NCBI RefSeq assembly: GCF_000269985.1
Contig: NC_016109.1
Span: forward strand, 6,971,001-7,035,000
DNA length: 64,000 nt
Direction of reading: 5' to 3'
Source of the DNA: Kitasatospora setae KM-6054
GTDB lineage: Bacteria; Actinomycetota; Actinomycetes; Streptomycetales; Streptomycetaceae
Shown: positions 40,254 through 47,660 of the stretch, piece by piece
Layout of the letters: every line of letters starts with the position of its first letter
Position numbering within the stretch: the stretch's first letter is position 1
Translations under genes and position numbers: made by a program
The notes under the pieces: model-generated
What the model saw: the letters and a program-made list of their open reading frames with translations, nothing else
Told to the model about the DNA's origin: nothing
Database searches by the model: none

Positions 40254-42833
40254 ATGCGCGCAAGCCGAGGCACCTCCCGCAGCGGACCGCCCGCCCCCAG
40301 CCCCCCGCGCGGCCCGGCCCGCAGCCGGCCCGGCGCGCCCCGGCGCGGCGCCCACGCCGGGCCGCCCGCCGACGAGACGCCGCCGGCCGTCCCCGCCGCC
40401 GACCGGGTCGGCCTGCGCCCGCGCACCGTCCGGGCCCGGATCGTCGCGGTGCTGATGGTGCCCGTGGTGTCCGTGATGGCGCTCTGGGCGTTCGCCAGCG
40501 TCACCGCCGCCGGGGACGTCTGGGACCTGCTGCGGATCAAGGGCGTCGACGCGAGCCTGCGCACCCCGCTGGACCGCACCGTCACCGCCCTGCAGGCCGA
40601 ACGGGCCGCCGCCGGACAGCTGTCGGCCGCCCCCGGCGCCGACCAGGAGGCCGCGCTGCGCACCGCCGCCCAGCAGACCGACCGGGCCGCCGCCCCGCTG
40701 ATCCTCGCCCCCGACTACAACCGCGCCGACGCCGAGGGCCTCGGCCCCGAGGCGGCCGGCCGGCTCGACGTCCTCGGCCGCGCCGTCGCCGCCCTCCCCG
40801 CGCTGCGCGCCCGGCTGCTGGACCGCACCGTCCCCTGGCCGGACGCCTACGCCGTCTACACCGCCGCCGTCGACGAGGCGTTCGCGGTCAGCGGCTCGCT
40901 CACCGCCCTCCAGGACCACCGGGTCGCCGCGGACGCCCGGGTGCTGCTCGAATTCGCCCGCTCCCGGGAGCAACTCGCCCGGGAGGACGCCCTGCTGCGC
41001 GCCGCCCAGCGCGACGGCCGGCTCACCGAGGCGCAGTACCGGCAGATCGTCCAGGCCGGCTACGCCCGCACCCAGTTCGAGCAGACCGCCGCCGCCGACC
41101 TGCGCCCCGCCGACCGCACCGCGCTGGCCGCCGTCACCGGCGGCCCCGACTACCAGGAACTGCGCCGCTACGAGGAGCAGTTGCTGACCGCCGCCGACCC
41201 GCGCGCCGCCCTCGCCGCCGTCCCCGACACCCGCTGGGCCGCCGCCGCCGACGCCACCGCGCACGCCCTGGCCGACCTGGAGCGGCAGGCCGGCGCGGCC
41301 GCCGCCGAACGCGCGAACCCTTACGCGCTGGGCCTGTTCAGCACCTCCGGCGCGACCGTGCTGCTCGGCCTGGTCGCGGTGCTCGCCTCGCTGCTGATCT
41401 CGGTCCAGATCGGCCGCGGCCTGGTCGCCGAACTGCACGCCCTGCGCAACTCCGCACTCGAACTCGCCGGCCGCAAACTCCCGGCCACCATGCGGCGGTT
41501 GCGGGCCGGCGAGGAGGTCGACGTGGACGCCGAGGTGCCGCCGCGCGACCACGGTGGCGACGAGATCGGCCAGGTCCACCAGGCCCTGGACAGCGTCCAG
41601 CGGGCCGCCGTCACCGCCGCCGTCGAACGCGCCGAGGTGCTCTCCGGCGTCTCCGGCGTGTTCGTCAACCTGGCCCGCCGCAGCCAGGTCCTGGTGCACC
41701 GCCAACTCACCCTGCTGGACGCCATGGAGCGCCGCACCGAGGATCCGGCCGAGCTCGACGACCTGTTCCGGCTCGACCACCTCACCACCCGGATGCGCCG
41801 CCACGCCGAGGGCCTGATCATCCTCTCCGGCGCCGCCCCCGGCCGCGCCTGGCGCAAGCCCGTCCCGCTCACCGACGTGGTCCGGGCCGCCGTCGCCGAG
41901 GTCGAGGAGTACGCCCGGGTCGACGTCCACCGCCTCCCGTACGCCGCCGTCACCGGCCCCGCCGTCGCCGACCTCACCCACCTGATCGCCGAACTCGTCG
42001 AGAACGCCACCGGGTTCTCGCCCCCGCACACCAAGGTCCAGATCCGCGGCGAGGCGGTCGGCAACGGCTACGCCCTGGAGATCGAGGACCGCGGCCTCGG
42101 CATGGGCCCCGAAGCCCTCGCCGACGCCAACCGGCGGATCGACGCCAGCGAACAGGTCGACCTCTTCGACAGCGACCGGCTCGGCCTGTTCGTGGTCAGC
42201 CGCCTCGCCAAGCGCCACGACGTCAAGGTCTCGCTGCGCCCCTCCGCGTACGGCGGCACCACCGCGATCGTGCTGTTCCCGCTCGCCCTGCTCGACCCGC
42301 GCGACGGCGAACCCCAGCCGGCAGAACGGGAGTTCCCGGCCGAACCCGAACCCGAACCCGAAGCCGCGGCCCGCCCGAGGCCACTGCCGGCCGTCGAACC
42401 CCCGCACCCCGCACGCCAGTTGTCCAAGCCAGCGGAACTCCCGCCGACCGCACGACCGTTGGCCCCCGCCGTCCCGGCCCCGGCCCAGCCGCCGACGCCG
42501 ATCGCCGGGCCGGCCCCCGTCCAGGCGCTGCCCTCGCTCGCCGTCCCCGCCCGGCAGGAGGACGAACTCCCGCGCCGGGTACGGCAGGCCAGTCTCGCCC
42601 CGCAGCTGCGCGACGCCCCCGAACCGCCCCGCCCCGGGCTGCGCCCCGCCGAACCCGCCGACCGAGACCCGGAGCAGGCCCGCAGCGCGATGACCGCCTT
42701 CCAGCGCGGCTGGCAGCGCGGACAGCAGCCCGACACCCCGTACGAGGCCCCCTACGACACCGGCCGGCCCTACCAGTCACCCCACCAGTCACCCCACCAG
42801 TCACCCCACCAGCGAGGAGAGAGCGCCCGATGA
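40254..42833 (+). CDS. cvnA: Conservon sensor kinase CvnA (nitrate/nitrite-sensor-like)
   Basis: An 859-residue membrane sensor. Order: a disordered Pro/Arg-rich start, a first helix (IVAVLMVPVVSVMALWAF), an extracellular NIT-type helical sensor to about residue 350, a second helix (VLLGLVAVLASLLISVQI), a HAMP-like linker, then a degenerate phosphoacceptor region LDHLTTRMRRHAEGL and an ATP-binding domain with ELVENATGFSPP and EDRGLGMGPEAL. The C-terminal 170 residues are disordered Pro/Glu-rich with a 12-base repeat coding QSPH. It heads cvnABCD, the Streptomyces module thought to work like a membrane-bound G-protein-coupled receptor complex. It ends in an ATGA overlap with cvnB. Confidence 0.9.
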   Translation: MRASRGTSRSGPPAPSPPRGPARSRPGAPRRGAHAGPPADETPPAVPAADRVGLRPRTVRARIVAVLMVPVVSVMALWAFASVTAAGDVWDLLRIKGVDASLRTPLDRTVTALQAERAAAGQLSAAPGADQEAALRTAAQQTDRAAAPLILAPDYNRADAEGLGPEAAGRLDVLGRAVAALPALRARLLDRTVPWPDAYAVYTAAVDEAFAVSGSLTALQDHRVAADARVLLEFARSREQLAREDALLRAAQRDGRLTEAQYRQIVQAGYARTQFEQTAAADLRPADRTALAAVTGGPDYQELRRYEEQLLTAADPRAALAAVPDTRWAAAADATAHALADLERQAGAAAAERANPYALGLFSTSGATVLLGLVAVLASLLISVQIGRGLVAELHALRNSALELAGRKLPATMRRLRAGEEVDVDAEVPPRDHGGDEIGQVHQALDSVQRAAVTAAVERAEVLSGVSGVFVNLARRSQVLVHRQLTLLDAMERRTEDPAELDDLFRLDHLTTRMRRHAEGLIILSGAAPGRAWRKPVPLTDVVRAAVAEVEEYARVDVHRLPYAAVTGPAVADLTHLIAELVENATGFSPPHTKVQIRGEAVGNGYALEIEDRGLGMGPEALADANRRIDASEQVDLFDSDRLGLFVVSRLAKRHDVKVSLRPSAYGGTTAIVLFPLALLDPRDGEPQPAEREFPAEPEPEPEAAARPRPLPAVEPPHPARQLSKPAELPPTARPLAPAVPAPAQPPTPIAGPAPVQALPSLAVPARQEDELPRRVRQASLAPQLRDAPEPPRPGLRPAEPADRDPEQARSAMTAFQRGWQRGQQPDTPYEAPYDTGRPYQSPHQSPHQSPHQRGESAR

Positions 42834-43231
42834 TCGGAACCAGCCGCCAGAGCGGTGAACTGAACTGGCTCCTCGACGAGTTGGTCACCCGGACGGCCCG
42901 GGTCAGGTTCACCGTGATGCTCTCCGCCGACGGCCTGCCGATGGGCAACTCCACCGGCCTCGGCCGCGAGGACGCCGAACACCTGGCCGCCGTCGCCTCC
43001 GGCTTCCACAGCCTCGCCAAGGGCGCCGGACGCCACTTCGAGGCGGGCGAAGTCCGGCAGACCATGGTCGAGTTGGAGCGCGGCTACCTGTTCGTCGCGG
43101 CCGCCGGACAGGGCTCCTGCCTGGCCGTCTTCGCCGAACCCGAGGCCGATCTCGGCCTGATCGCCTACGAGATGGCCCGGCTGGTCCGCCGGGTCGGCGA
43201 ACACCTGCACGCCGCCCCGCGCGGCTACTAG
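42830..43231 (+). CDS. cvnB: Conservon roadblock/LC7 protein CvnB
   Basis: A 133-residue roadblock/LC7 protein. The family pattern is clear: LNWLLDELVTRTARVRFTVMLSADGLPMGNSTGLGREDAEHLAAVASGFHSLAKGAGRHFEAGEV, with the sequence D-G-L-P-x-x-x-S in the first strand-turn, then a helix, and the closing GSCLAVFAEPEADLGLIAYEMARLVRRV. Roadblock proteins usually bind small GTPases and help their regulation; here the GTPase is CvnD. The ATG overlaps the kinase stop. Cytoplasmic. Confidence 0.93.
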   Translation: MIGTSRQSGELNWLLDELVTRTARVRFTVMLSADGLPMGNSTGLGREDAEHLAAVASGFHSLAKGAGRHFEAGEVRQTMVELERGYLFVAAAGQGSCLAVFAEPEADLGLIAYEMARLVRRVGEHLHAAPRGY

Positions 43232-43247
43232 AGGGGGCGACGGAGCG

Positions 43248-43673
43248 ATGGCCTACCCGCCCCGGCGCTACCTGCCCGGCTCACCGTTCGGCTACCCGCC
43301 GCCGCCCGACCGTCCCGTCCAGTGGTACGACGAGGACGCCGGGCCGATGGTCCGCCCCTACGCCCTCACCAAGGGCCGCACCCGCCCCGGCCAGCCCTTC
43401 GACCTGATCGCCCTGGTGGTCACCGACATCCCCGACCCGACCGGGCTGCCGGTCGGCCCCGAACAGGTCGCCATCCTGGAGATCTGCCGGGGCAACGCCC
43501 TCTCCGTCGCCGAGATCGCCGCCGACCTCGACCTGCCGCTGGGCGTGGTCCGGGTCCTGCTCGGCGACCTGCTCGACGCCGAACACATCCGGGTCAGCCG
43601 CCCCGTCCCGCCCGCGCTGCTCCCGCACGAACACATCCTCCAGGAGGTCATCCATGGGCTTCGCGCCCTCTGA
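43248..43673 (+). CDS. cvnC: Conservon DUF742 protein CvnC
   Basis: A 141-residue member of DUF742. The signature is VRPYALTKGRTRP near the N-terminus and a winged-helix-like end with ILEICRGNALSVAEIAADLDLPLGVVRVLLGDLLDAEHIRVSRP. The HTH resemblance suggests protein or nucleic-acid contact, but in conservons CvnC is regarded as part of the signalling complex at the membrane. It starts 17 bases after cvnB and its last 20 bases overlap cvnD, giving tight coupling. Normal family length, with an added 25-residue Pro/Tyr-rich start. Confidence 0.92.
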   Translation: MAYPPRRYLPGSPFGYPPPPDRPVQWYDEDAGPMVRPYALTKGRTRPGQPFDLIALVVTDIPDPTGLPVGPEQVAILEICRGNALSVAEIAADLDLPLGVVRVLLGDLLDAEHIRVSRPVPPALLPHEHILQEVIHGLRAL

Positions 43674-44247
43674 CAGCTCCGACCTGGCCCTGAAGATCCT
43701 GGTCGCCGGCGGCTTCGGCGTCGGCAAGACCACCCTGGTCGGGGCCGTCAGCGAGATCAGACCGCTGCGCACCGAGGAGCAGCTGACCGCGGCCGGCACC
43801 CACGTCGACGACCTCGGCGGCGTCGAGCGCAAGACCACCACCACCGTCGCGATGGACTTCGGCCGGATCACCATCCGCGACGGCCTCTCGGTCTACCTCT
43901 TCGGCACCCCCGGCCAGGACCGGTTCTGGTTCCTCTGGGACGAGCTCGCCCAGGGCGCGCTCGGCGCCGTCGTCCTCGCCGACACCCGCCGCCTCACCGA
44001 CTGCTTCCCCGCCGTCGACTTCTTCGAGCACCGCGGCATCCCCTTCGTGGTCGCCGTCAACCACTTCGAGGGCAGCCGCAGCTTCCGGCCCGAGGACGTC
44101 TCCCAGGCGCTCGACCTCGACGCCGCCACCCCCGTGCTGCTCTGCGACGCCCGCGAGCGGGCCTCCGGCAAGGACGTCCTGATCAGCCTGGTCGAACACG
44201 CCGGCAAGGTGCACGCCGCCCGGGTGCTGGCCCGGGCCGGCGGCTGA
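43654..44247 (+). CDS. cvnD: Conservon GTP-binding protein CvnD
   Basis: A 197-residue small GTPase of the ARF/MglA-related conservon family. The phosphate loop is GGFGVGKTT (residues 19-27), the switch-II motif is LFGTPGQDRF, and the base-recognition loop is changed to VAVNHFEG in place of NKxD, as in other CvnD proteins. TTTTVAMDFGRI is the switch-I/effector strand. The start codon lies inside cvnC, after GGAGG. With CvnB as its probable regulator it may cycle between GTP and GDP forms in response to CvnA. Last gene of the operon. Confidence 0.93.
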   Translation: MGFAPSDSSDLALKILVAGGFGVGKTTLVGAVSEIRPLRTEEQLTAAGTHVDDLGGVERKTTTTVAMDFGRITIRDGLSVYLFGTPGQDRFWFLWDELAQGALGAVVLADTRRLTDCFPAVDFFEHRGIPFVVAVNHFEGSRSFRPEDVSQALDLDAATPVLLCDARERASGKDVLISLVEHAGKVHAARVLARAGG

Positions 44248-44298
44248 CCCGGGCGCCGGTGCCGACCCGGGCGCCGGTGCGGCGGCGGGCTTCCGGGG

Positions 44299-44322
44299 CC
44301 GGAAACCGGTGCCGGAAACCGG
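44299..44322. promoter_or_regulatory. Two CCGGAAACCGG direct repeats before the MFS promoter
   Basis: Identical 11-base elements at 44299-44309 and 44312-44322, each itself an inverted repeat (CCGG-AAA-CCGG), end one base before the -35 box. A likely activator or repressor site. Confidence 0.5.
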
Positions 44323-44323
44323 G

Positions 44324-44353
44324 TTGACGCGTCCGCGCAGGGCCGGGTTAGCA
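44324..44353 (+). promoter_or_regulatory. Promoter of the MFS-hydrolase operon
   Basis: TTGACG (44324-44329), 18 bases, TTAGCA (44348-44353). Transcription should begin near 44361, at or beside the ATG of a six-codon reading frame. Confidence 0.6.
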
Positions 44354-44361
44354 TGCCCGGC

Positions 44362-44382
44362 ATGTTCCTCATCCGTGACTAG
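44362..44382 (+). promoter_or_regulatory. Leaderless hexapeptide leader ORF (MFLIRD) with downstream hairpin
   Basis: ATG-TTC-CTC-ATC-CGT-GAC-TAG begins almost exactly at the predicted transcript start. Nine bases after its stop a hairpin of ACCGCGAC (44391-44398) and GTCGCGGT (44416-44423) follows, then 64 bases to the MFS ATG. The layout is that of a ribosome-controlled attenuator. Confidence 0.45.
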
Positions 44383-44487
44383 GACCCCGCACCGCGACCG
44401 CACGCCGCACCCGGCGTCGCGGTCCCTCCGGCGTCCCCGTCCACCGGCGCACCGCGCGCCGTCCCCGTTGAGGAACCCCAACCCGTC

Positions 44488-45711
44488 ATGTCCACGTCCT
44501 ATCTGGCCGTGCTGCGCACCCCCGGTGCCGCCCGGCTGATCCCCGCCGCCCTGCTCGGCCGCCTCTCCTACGGCACCGCCCCGCTCTCCCTGCTGCTCGC
44601 CGCCGCCGACACCACCGGCTCGTACGCCCGGGCCGGCTGGCTGATGGCCGTCTTCTCGGCCGTCAGCGTCCTGCTCTTCCCGTACCGCGCCGGACTCGTC
44701 GACCGGTACGGCCCGCGCCGCGTCCTGCCCCCGATGGCCCTCGGGTACGCCGCCGCCCTGCTCGCCCTCGCCGCCACCACCTGGCGGCCCGGCACCCCCT
44801 CCTGGGCGCTGCTGCCGCTCGCCGCCGCGGCCGGCGCCCTCGCCCCGCCGCTCGGGCCCGTCACCCGCGCCCAGTGGAGCGTCCTGGCGGCCGACCCCGA
44901 ACTGCGCCGCCGCGCCTACAGCCTGGACACCGTCGCCGAGGAACTCCTCTACGTCACCGGCCCGCTGCTGGCCGGCCTGCTCACCGCCACCACCCGCCCC
45001 GCCGCCGGACTCCTGCTCAGCGCCGTCCTCGCCCTCACCGGCACCCTCGCGCTCGCCGCCGTCGCCGTCCCGGTCGCCCCCCGCGACCCGGCCGCCCCCA
45101 CCCCGCCCCGCACCGGCACCCGCCACCTGCTCGGCCGCGCCCGCCAGCCCCTCAGCGCCGCGGCCGGCGCCGGCGCGGGCCTCGCCGCGTTCTCGCTGCT
45201 CGCCGTCGTCTTCGCCGCGCGGCACGGCCGCCCCGCCGACGTCGCCTGGGTCGAGGCCGCGCTCGCCGCCGGCAGCGCCGTCGGCGGACTCGCCCTCGGC
45301 GCGATCGACTGGCGCGCCCCCGCCCGCACCCGCCTCACCCTGCTCACCGCCGCCCTCGGCACGGCCCTCGCCCTCGCCGCGCTCGCCCCCACCCTCCCCG
45401 CCCTCACCGCCGTCGCCGCCCTGGCCGGCCTCGCGGTCGCCCCCACCCTCACCACCGCCTACCTCCGCACCGACGAACTCGCCACCCCCGCCGAACGGAC
45501 CCGCGCCGGCGCCTGGGTCAACACCTCCTTCAACGCCGGCAGCTCCGGCGCCACCGCCCTCACCGGCACCCTGCTCGCCCACCTCCCGCTCACCAGCTGC
45601 CTCCTCCTCGCCGCCGCCCCGACCCTCGCCGCCCTCGCCTGCCGGGGCACGCCGCCTCGCCCCCGGGACGCCGATGAGTTTCGCCGGCCCGCCCCGTCCA
45701 ACCAGGTATGA
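44488..45711 (+). CDS. MFS transporter
   Basis: A 407-residue major facilitator protein with about twelve helices. The first half holds GTAPLSLLLAAADTTGSYARAGWLMAVFSAVSVLLFPYRAGLVDRYGPRR, where the G-x-x-x-D-R-x-G-x-R/K loop marks the superfamily. The second half includes APTLTTAYLRTDELATPAERTRAGAWVNTSFNAGSSGATALTGTL, a block common in actinobacterial MFS pumps of unknown substrate. The ATG at 44488 has only a distant GAGGA. A strong promoter, twin repeats and a six-codon leader lie upstream, so expression is probably regulated. It overlaps the next hydrolase-like gene by ATGA. Confidence 0.85.
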   Translation: MSTSYLAVLRTPGAARLIPAALLGRLSYGTAPLSLLLAAADTTGSYARAGWLMAVFSAVSVLLFPYRAGLVDRYGPRRVLPPMALGYAAALLALAATTWRPGTPSWALLPLAAAAGALAPPLGPVTRAQWSVLAADPELRRRAYSLDTVAEELLYVTGPLLAGLLTATTRPAAGLLLSAVLALTGTLALAAVAVPVAPRDPAAPTPPRTGTRHLLGRARQPLSAAAGAGAGLAAFSLLAVVFAARHGRPADVAWVEAALAAGSAVGGLALGAIDWRAPARTRLTLLTAALGTALALAALAPTLPALTAVAALAGLAVAPTLTTAYLRTDELATPAERTRAGAWVNTSFNAGSSGATALTGTLLAHLPLTSCLLLAAAPTLAALACRGTPPRPRDADEFRRPAPSNQV

Positions 45712-46556
45712 CACGAATCGCCGTCAACGGAACCACGCTCGGCACCGAGTCCTTCGGTCCCGAGGACGCCCCGCCCGTCCTGCTCGTCGGCGGGACCACG
45801 ATGCTCTCCTGGCCCGACGCGCTGTGCGAACGCCTCGCCGCCGGCGGCCGCCGGGTGGTGCGCTACGACCTGCGCGACAGCGGCGCCTCGGCGACCGGCG
45901 ACCCGGACGCGCCCGACTACACGCTGCGCACCCTCGCCGCCGACGCGGCGGCCCTCGCCGAGGCGCTCGGCGGGGGCCCCGCGCACCTCGCGGGCATCGG
46001 CGTCGGCGGGATGGTCGCCCAGGTCGCCGCCCTCGACCACCCGGACGCCTTCACCGCGCTCACCCTGGCCGGCACCCGCCCCGTCGCGCCCGGCCCGACC
46101 GACCCGGACCTCCCCGACCACGACCCGGCGACGATGGGCCGGCTGTTCTCCCGTCCGATGCCCGACTGGGCCGACCGGGCCGCCGTCGCGGAGTACGCCG
46201 CCGCCGGCGCGGAGATCCTCGGCGACGACCCCGCCGCCGCCCGCACCCGGGCCGGCCGGGTCTGGGACCGCACCCCCGACCGCACCCCGCCCGTCCAACT
46301 CGCCAACCAGCTGGGCACGGTGTTCGCCCGACTGGACTGCGCACCCCGCTGGCGCGAACGCCTCCCCGCGCTCGCCCTCCCCACCCTCGTCGTGCACGGC
46401 CGCCACGACCGCTTCTTCCCGGTCGGCAACGCCGAGGCCCTCGCCCGCGAACTCCCGGACGCGCGCCTACTCGTCCTGGATACCGCCGCGACGGCCCTGC
46501 CCACCTCGGGCACCGACGTCGCGACGATCGCCGAAGCGATGCTCACCCTGCGCTGA
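45708..46556 (+). CDS. Alpha/beta hydrolase-fold protein lacking the catalytic residues
   Basis: A 282-residue alpha/beta-fold protein. The fold markers are normal (VLLVGGTTMLSWPDAL, VVRYDLRDSGASA, PTLVVHGRHDRFFP). The nucleophile elbow, which should be G-x-S-x-G, reads GIGVGG, so the serine position (residue 98) is Gly. The segment that should hold the catalytic His reads LDTAATALP with no His. Only the Asp of GRHDRFFP remains. It is thus probably not a hydrolase and may bind a ligand, as dead members of this fold do. The ATG overlaps the MFS stop, so it likely binds or senses what the pump exports, or is decaying; the intact reading frame favours function. Confidence 0.8.
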   Translation: MTRIAVNGTTLGTESFGPEDAPPVLLVGGTTMLSWPDALCERLAAGGRRVVRYDLRDSGASATGDPDAPDYTLRTLAADAAALAEALGGGPAHLAGIGVGGMVAQVAALDHPDAFTALTLAGTRPVAPGPTDPDLPDHDPATMGRLFSRPMPDWADRAAVAEYAAAGAEILGDDPAAARTRAGRVWDRTPDRTPPVQLANQLGTVFARLDCAPRWRERLPALALPTLVVHGRHDRFFPVGNAEALARELPDARLLVLDTAATALPTSGTDVATIAEAMLTLR

Positions 46557-46635
46557 AGCCCGGCCCCGGCCCTTCAAGAACCCCCGCCGGCACGGACTCT
46601 CCACCCCCACCGCGACGAACACGGCGCCCGCCGGG

Positions 46636-46770
46636 GAGAGTTCGGGCGCCTCCGGGTATCGGGTGGAGATCTTCCCGACCTCGCACCTGTCGGCCCACGA
46701 GGCTCTGCGGGTGCTGCGGGTGCTGCAGCTCGCCGACCGCTACGGGCATCGCACCAGACCGGGAGCGGGA
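46636..46770 (+). other. Possible gene remnant
   Basis: One frame reads GYRVEIFPTSHLSAHEALRV and on into a Leu-rich helix with coding-like codon use, but has no start codon upstream and runs into the 3' end of the opposing gene. I do not recognise it. Probably the stump of a lost gene in the 218-base gap. Confidence 0.3.
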
Positions 46771-46774
46771 CCCC

Positions 46775-47458
46775 CTACGCGGGCCGGCCGCTCCGCAGGA
46801 GCTTTTCGGCGGCGGCCAGGTTGATCGCGACGCAGGCCCACGCGCCGGAGGCGTAGACGACGGAGGCGGGCAGGCCGGTGGGGGTGAGCAGGAAGAGCCA
46901 GAGCCGGAAGGTCACGGCCGCGAAGATCAGCGCGTAGGAGCGGAGCATCCAGGCGCGGTGGGCGGGGATCCGGGCGTGCCGGGCGTGGTGGAGGCCGAGC
47001 GCGGTGGTGGTGAGGACGAGGGCGGCGAGCAGGGTGAAGGCGAGCGGCGCCAGCGGGGGGTAGAGGCCGTACGGGGCGATCAGCAGGCCGCCGACGCCGG
47101 TCAGCGCCGCGGCGAGGACGTAGACCCGGCCGGTCCAGCGGTGGACGGCGGGGCGGCGGGCCCGTAGCCGGGGGAGGAACTGGAGCGGGCCGAGGGAGAG
47201 CGCGAGGACGCCGCCGCCGATGTGCAGCAGCAGGACGGGGAGGTGGGCGGCGTAGACGTCGCGCTGCTCCTCCAGGAAGCTGCCGCGGTCCAGGGTGAAG
47301 TAGCGGGCGGAGAAGGCGGCGACGAGCAGCGCCAGGGTGGGGACGGCGATCCGGCCGGCCCGCCGCAGCGCGCCGGGCTTCCCCGGGCCGGGCCGCTCGG
47401 TGGCGGACTGCCCTGCGGCATCGGGGACTTCGGCCTCGGCGGGACGGTGGAGTGTCAT
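46775..47458 (-). CDS. DUF2306 integral membrane protein
   Basis: A 227-residue membrane protein with six or seven helices. The DUF2306 pattern is visible: HLPVLLLHIGGGVLALSLGPLQFLPRLRARRPAVHRWTGRVYVLAA, where the conserved HI-G, GP-Q-F and HRW-GR-YV motifs define the family, followed by LLIAPYGL and a second block HARIPAHRAWMLRSYALIFAAVTFRLWL. The family has no proven function. The ATG looks leaderless: TAGCGT lies seven bases upstream (minus strand 47471-47466). It is divergent from the histidine kinase gene, and a palindrome between them suggests control by that two-component system. Confidence 0.85.
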   Translation of the reverse strand: MTLHRPAEAEVPDAAGQSATERPGPGKPGALRRAGRIAVPTLALLVAAFSARYFTLDRGSFLEEQRDVYAAHLPVLLLHIGGGVLALSLGPLQFLPRLRARRPAVHRWTGRVYVLAAALTGVGGLLIAPYGLYPPLAPLAFTLLAALVLTTTALGLHHARHARIPAHRAWMLRSYALIFAAVTFRLWLFLLTPTGLPASVVYASGAWACVAINLAAAEKLLRSGRPA

Positions 47459-47518
47459 GCCGAGGACGCTACGGACCGGCCCCGGCCCGCGACGTCCCCC
47501 CGGCGGGGTGGCCCGGCG

Positions 47519-47534
47519 TACCCCAGCGGGGGTA
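47519..47534. promoter_or_regulatory. Inverted repeat TACCCC-AGCG-GGGGTA
   Basis: Arms 47519-47524 and 47529-47534, upstream of the DUF2306 gene. The half-site GGGTA/TACCC recurs in the second palindrome at 47604. Candidate response-regulator site. Confidence 0.5.
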
Positions 47535-47603
47535 GCGACCCGGACCCTGACCCGGACCCGTCCCGGATCCCGCCGGACGGCCCGCCCGGAGCCGGGCCCG
47601 GTC

Positions 47604-47623
47604 GGGTAGGTTCTCGGCTACCC
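47604..47623. promoter_or_regulatory. Inverted repeat GGGTAG-N8-CTACCC over the kinase promoter
   Basis: Arms 47604-47609 and 47618-47623; the TAGGTT -10 box (47607-47612) lies within it. Suggests autoregulation of the kinase and response-regulator operon. Confidence 0.5.
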
Positions 47624-47660
47624 AGCTCAGCCTCCCGCCCCGCCCCGAGGACGCCGCCGC

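Noticed and set aside
37136..44247. Calling the P450 a conservon component (CvnE)
   Set aside because: A hairpin and the DUF2004 gene with its own promoter separate it from the MHYT-cvn block; linkage is possible but not supported.
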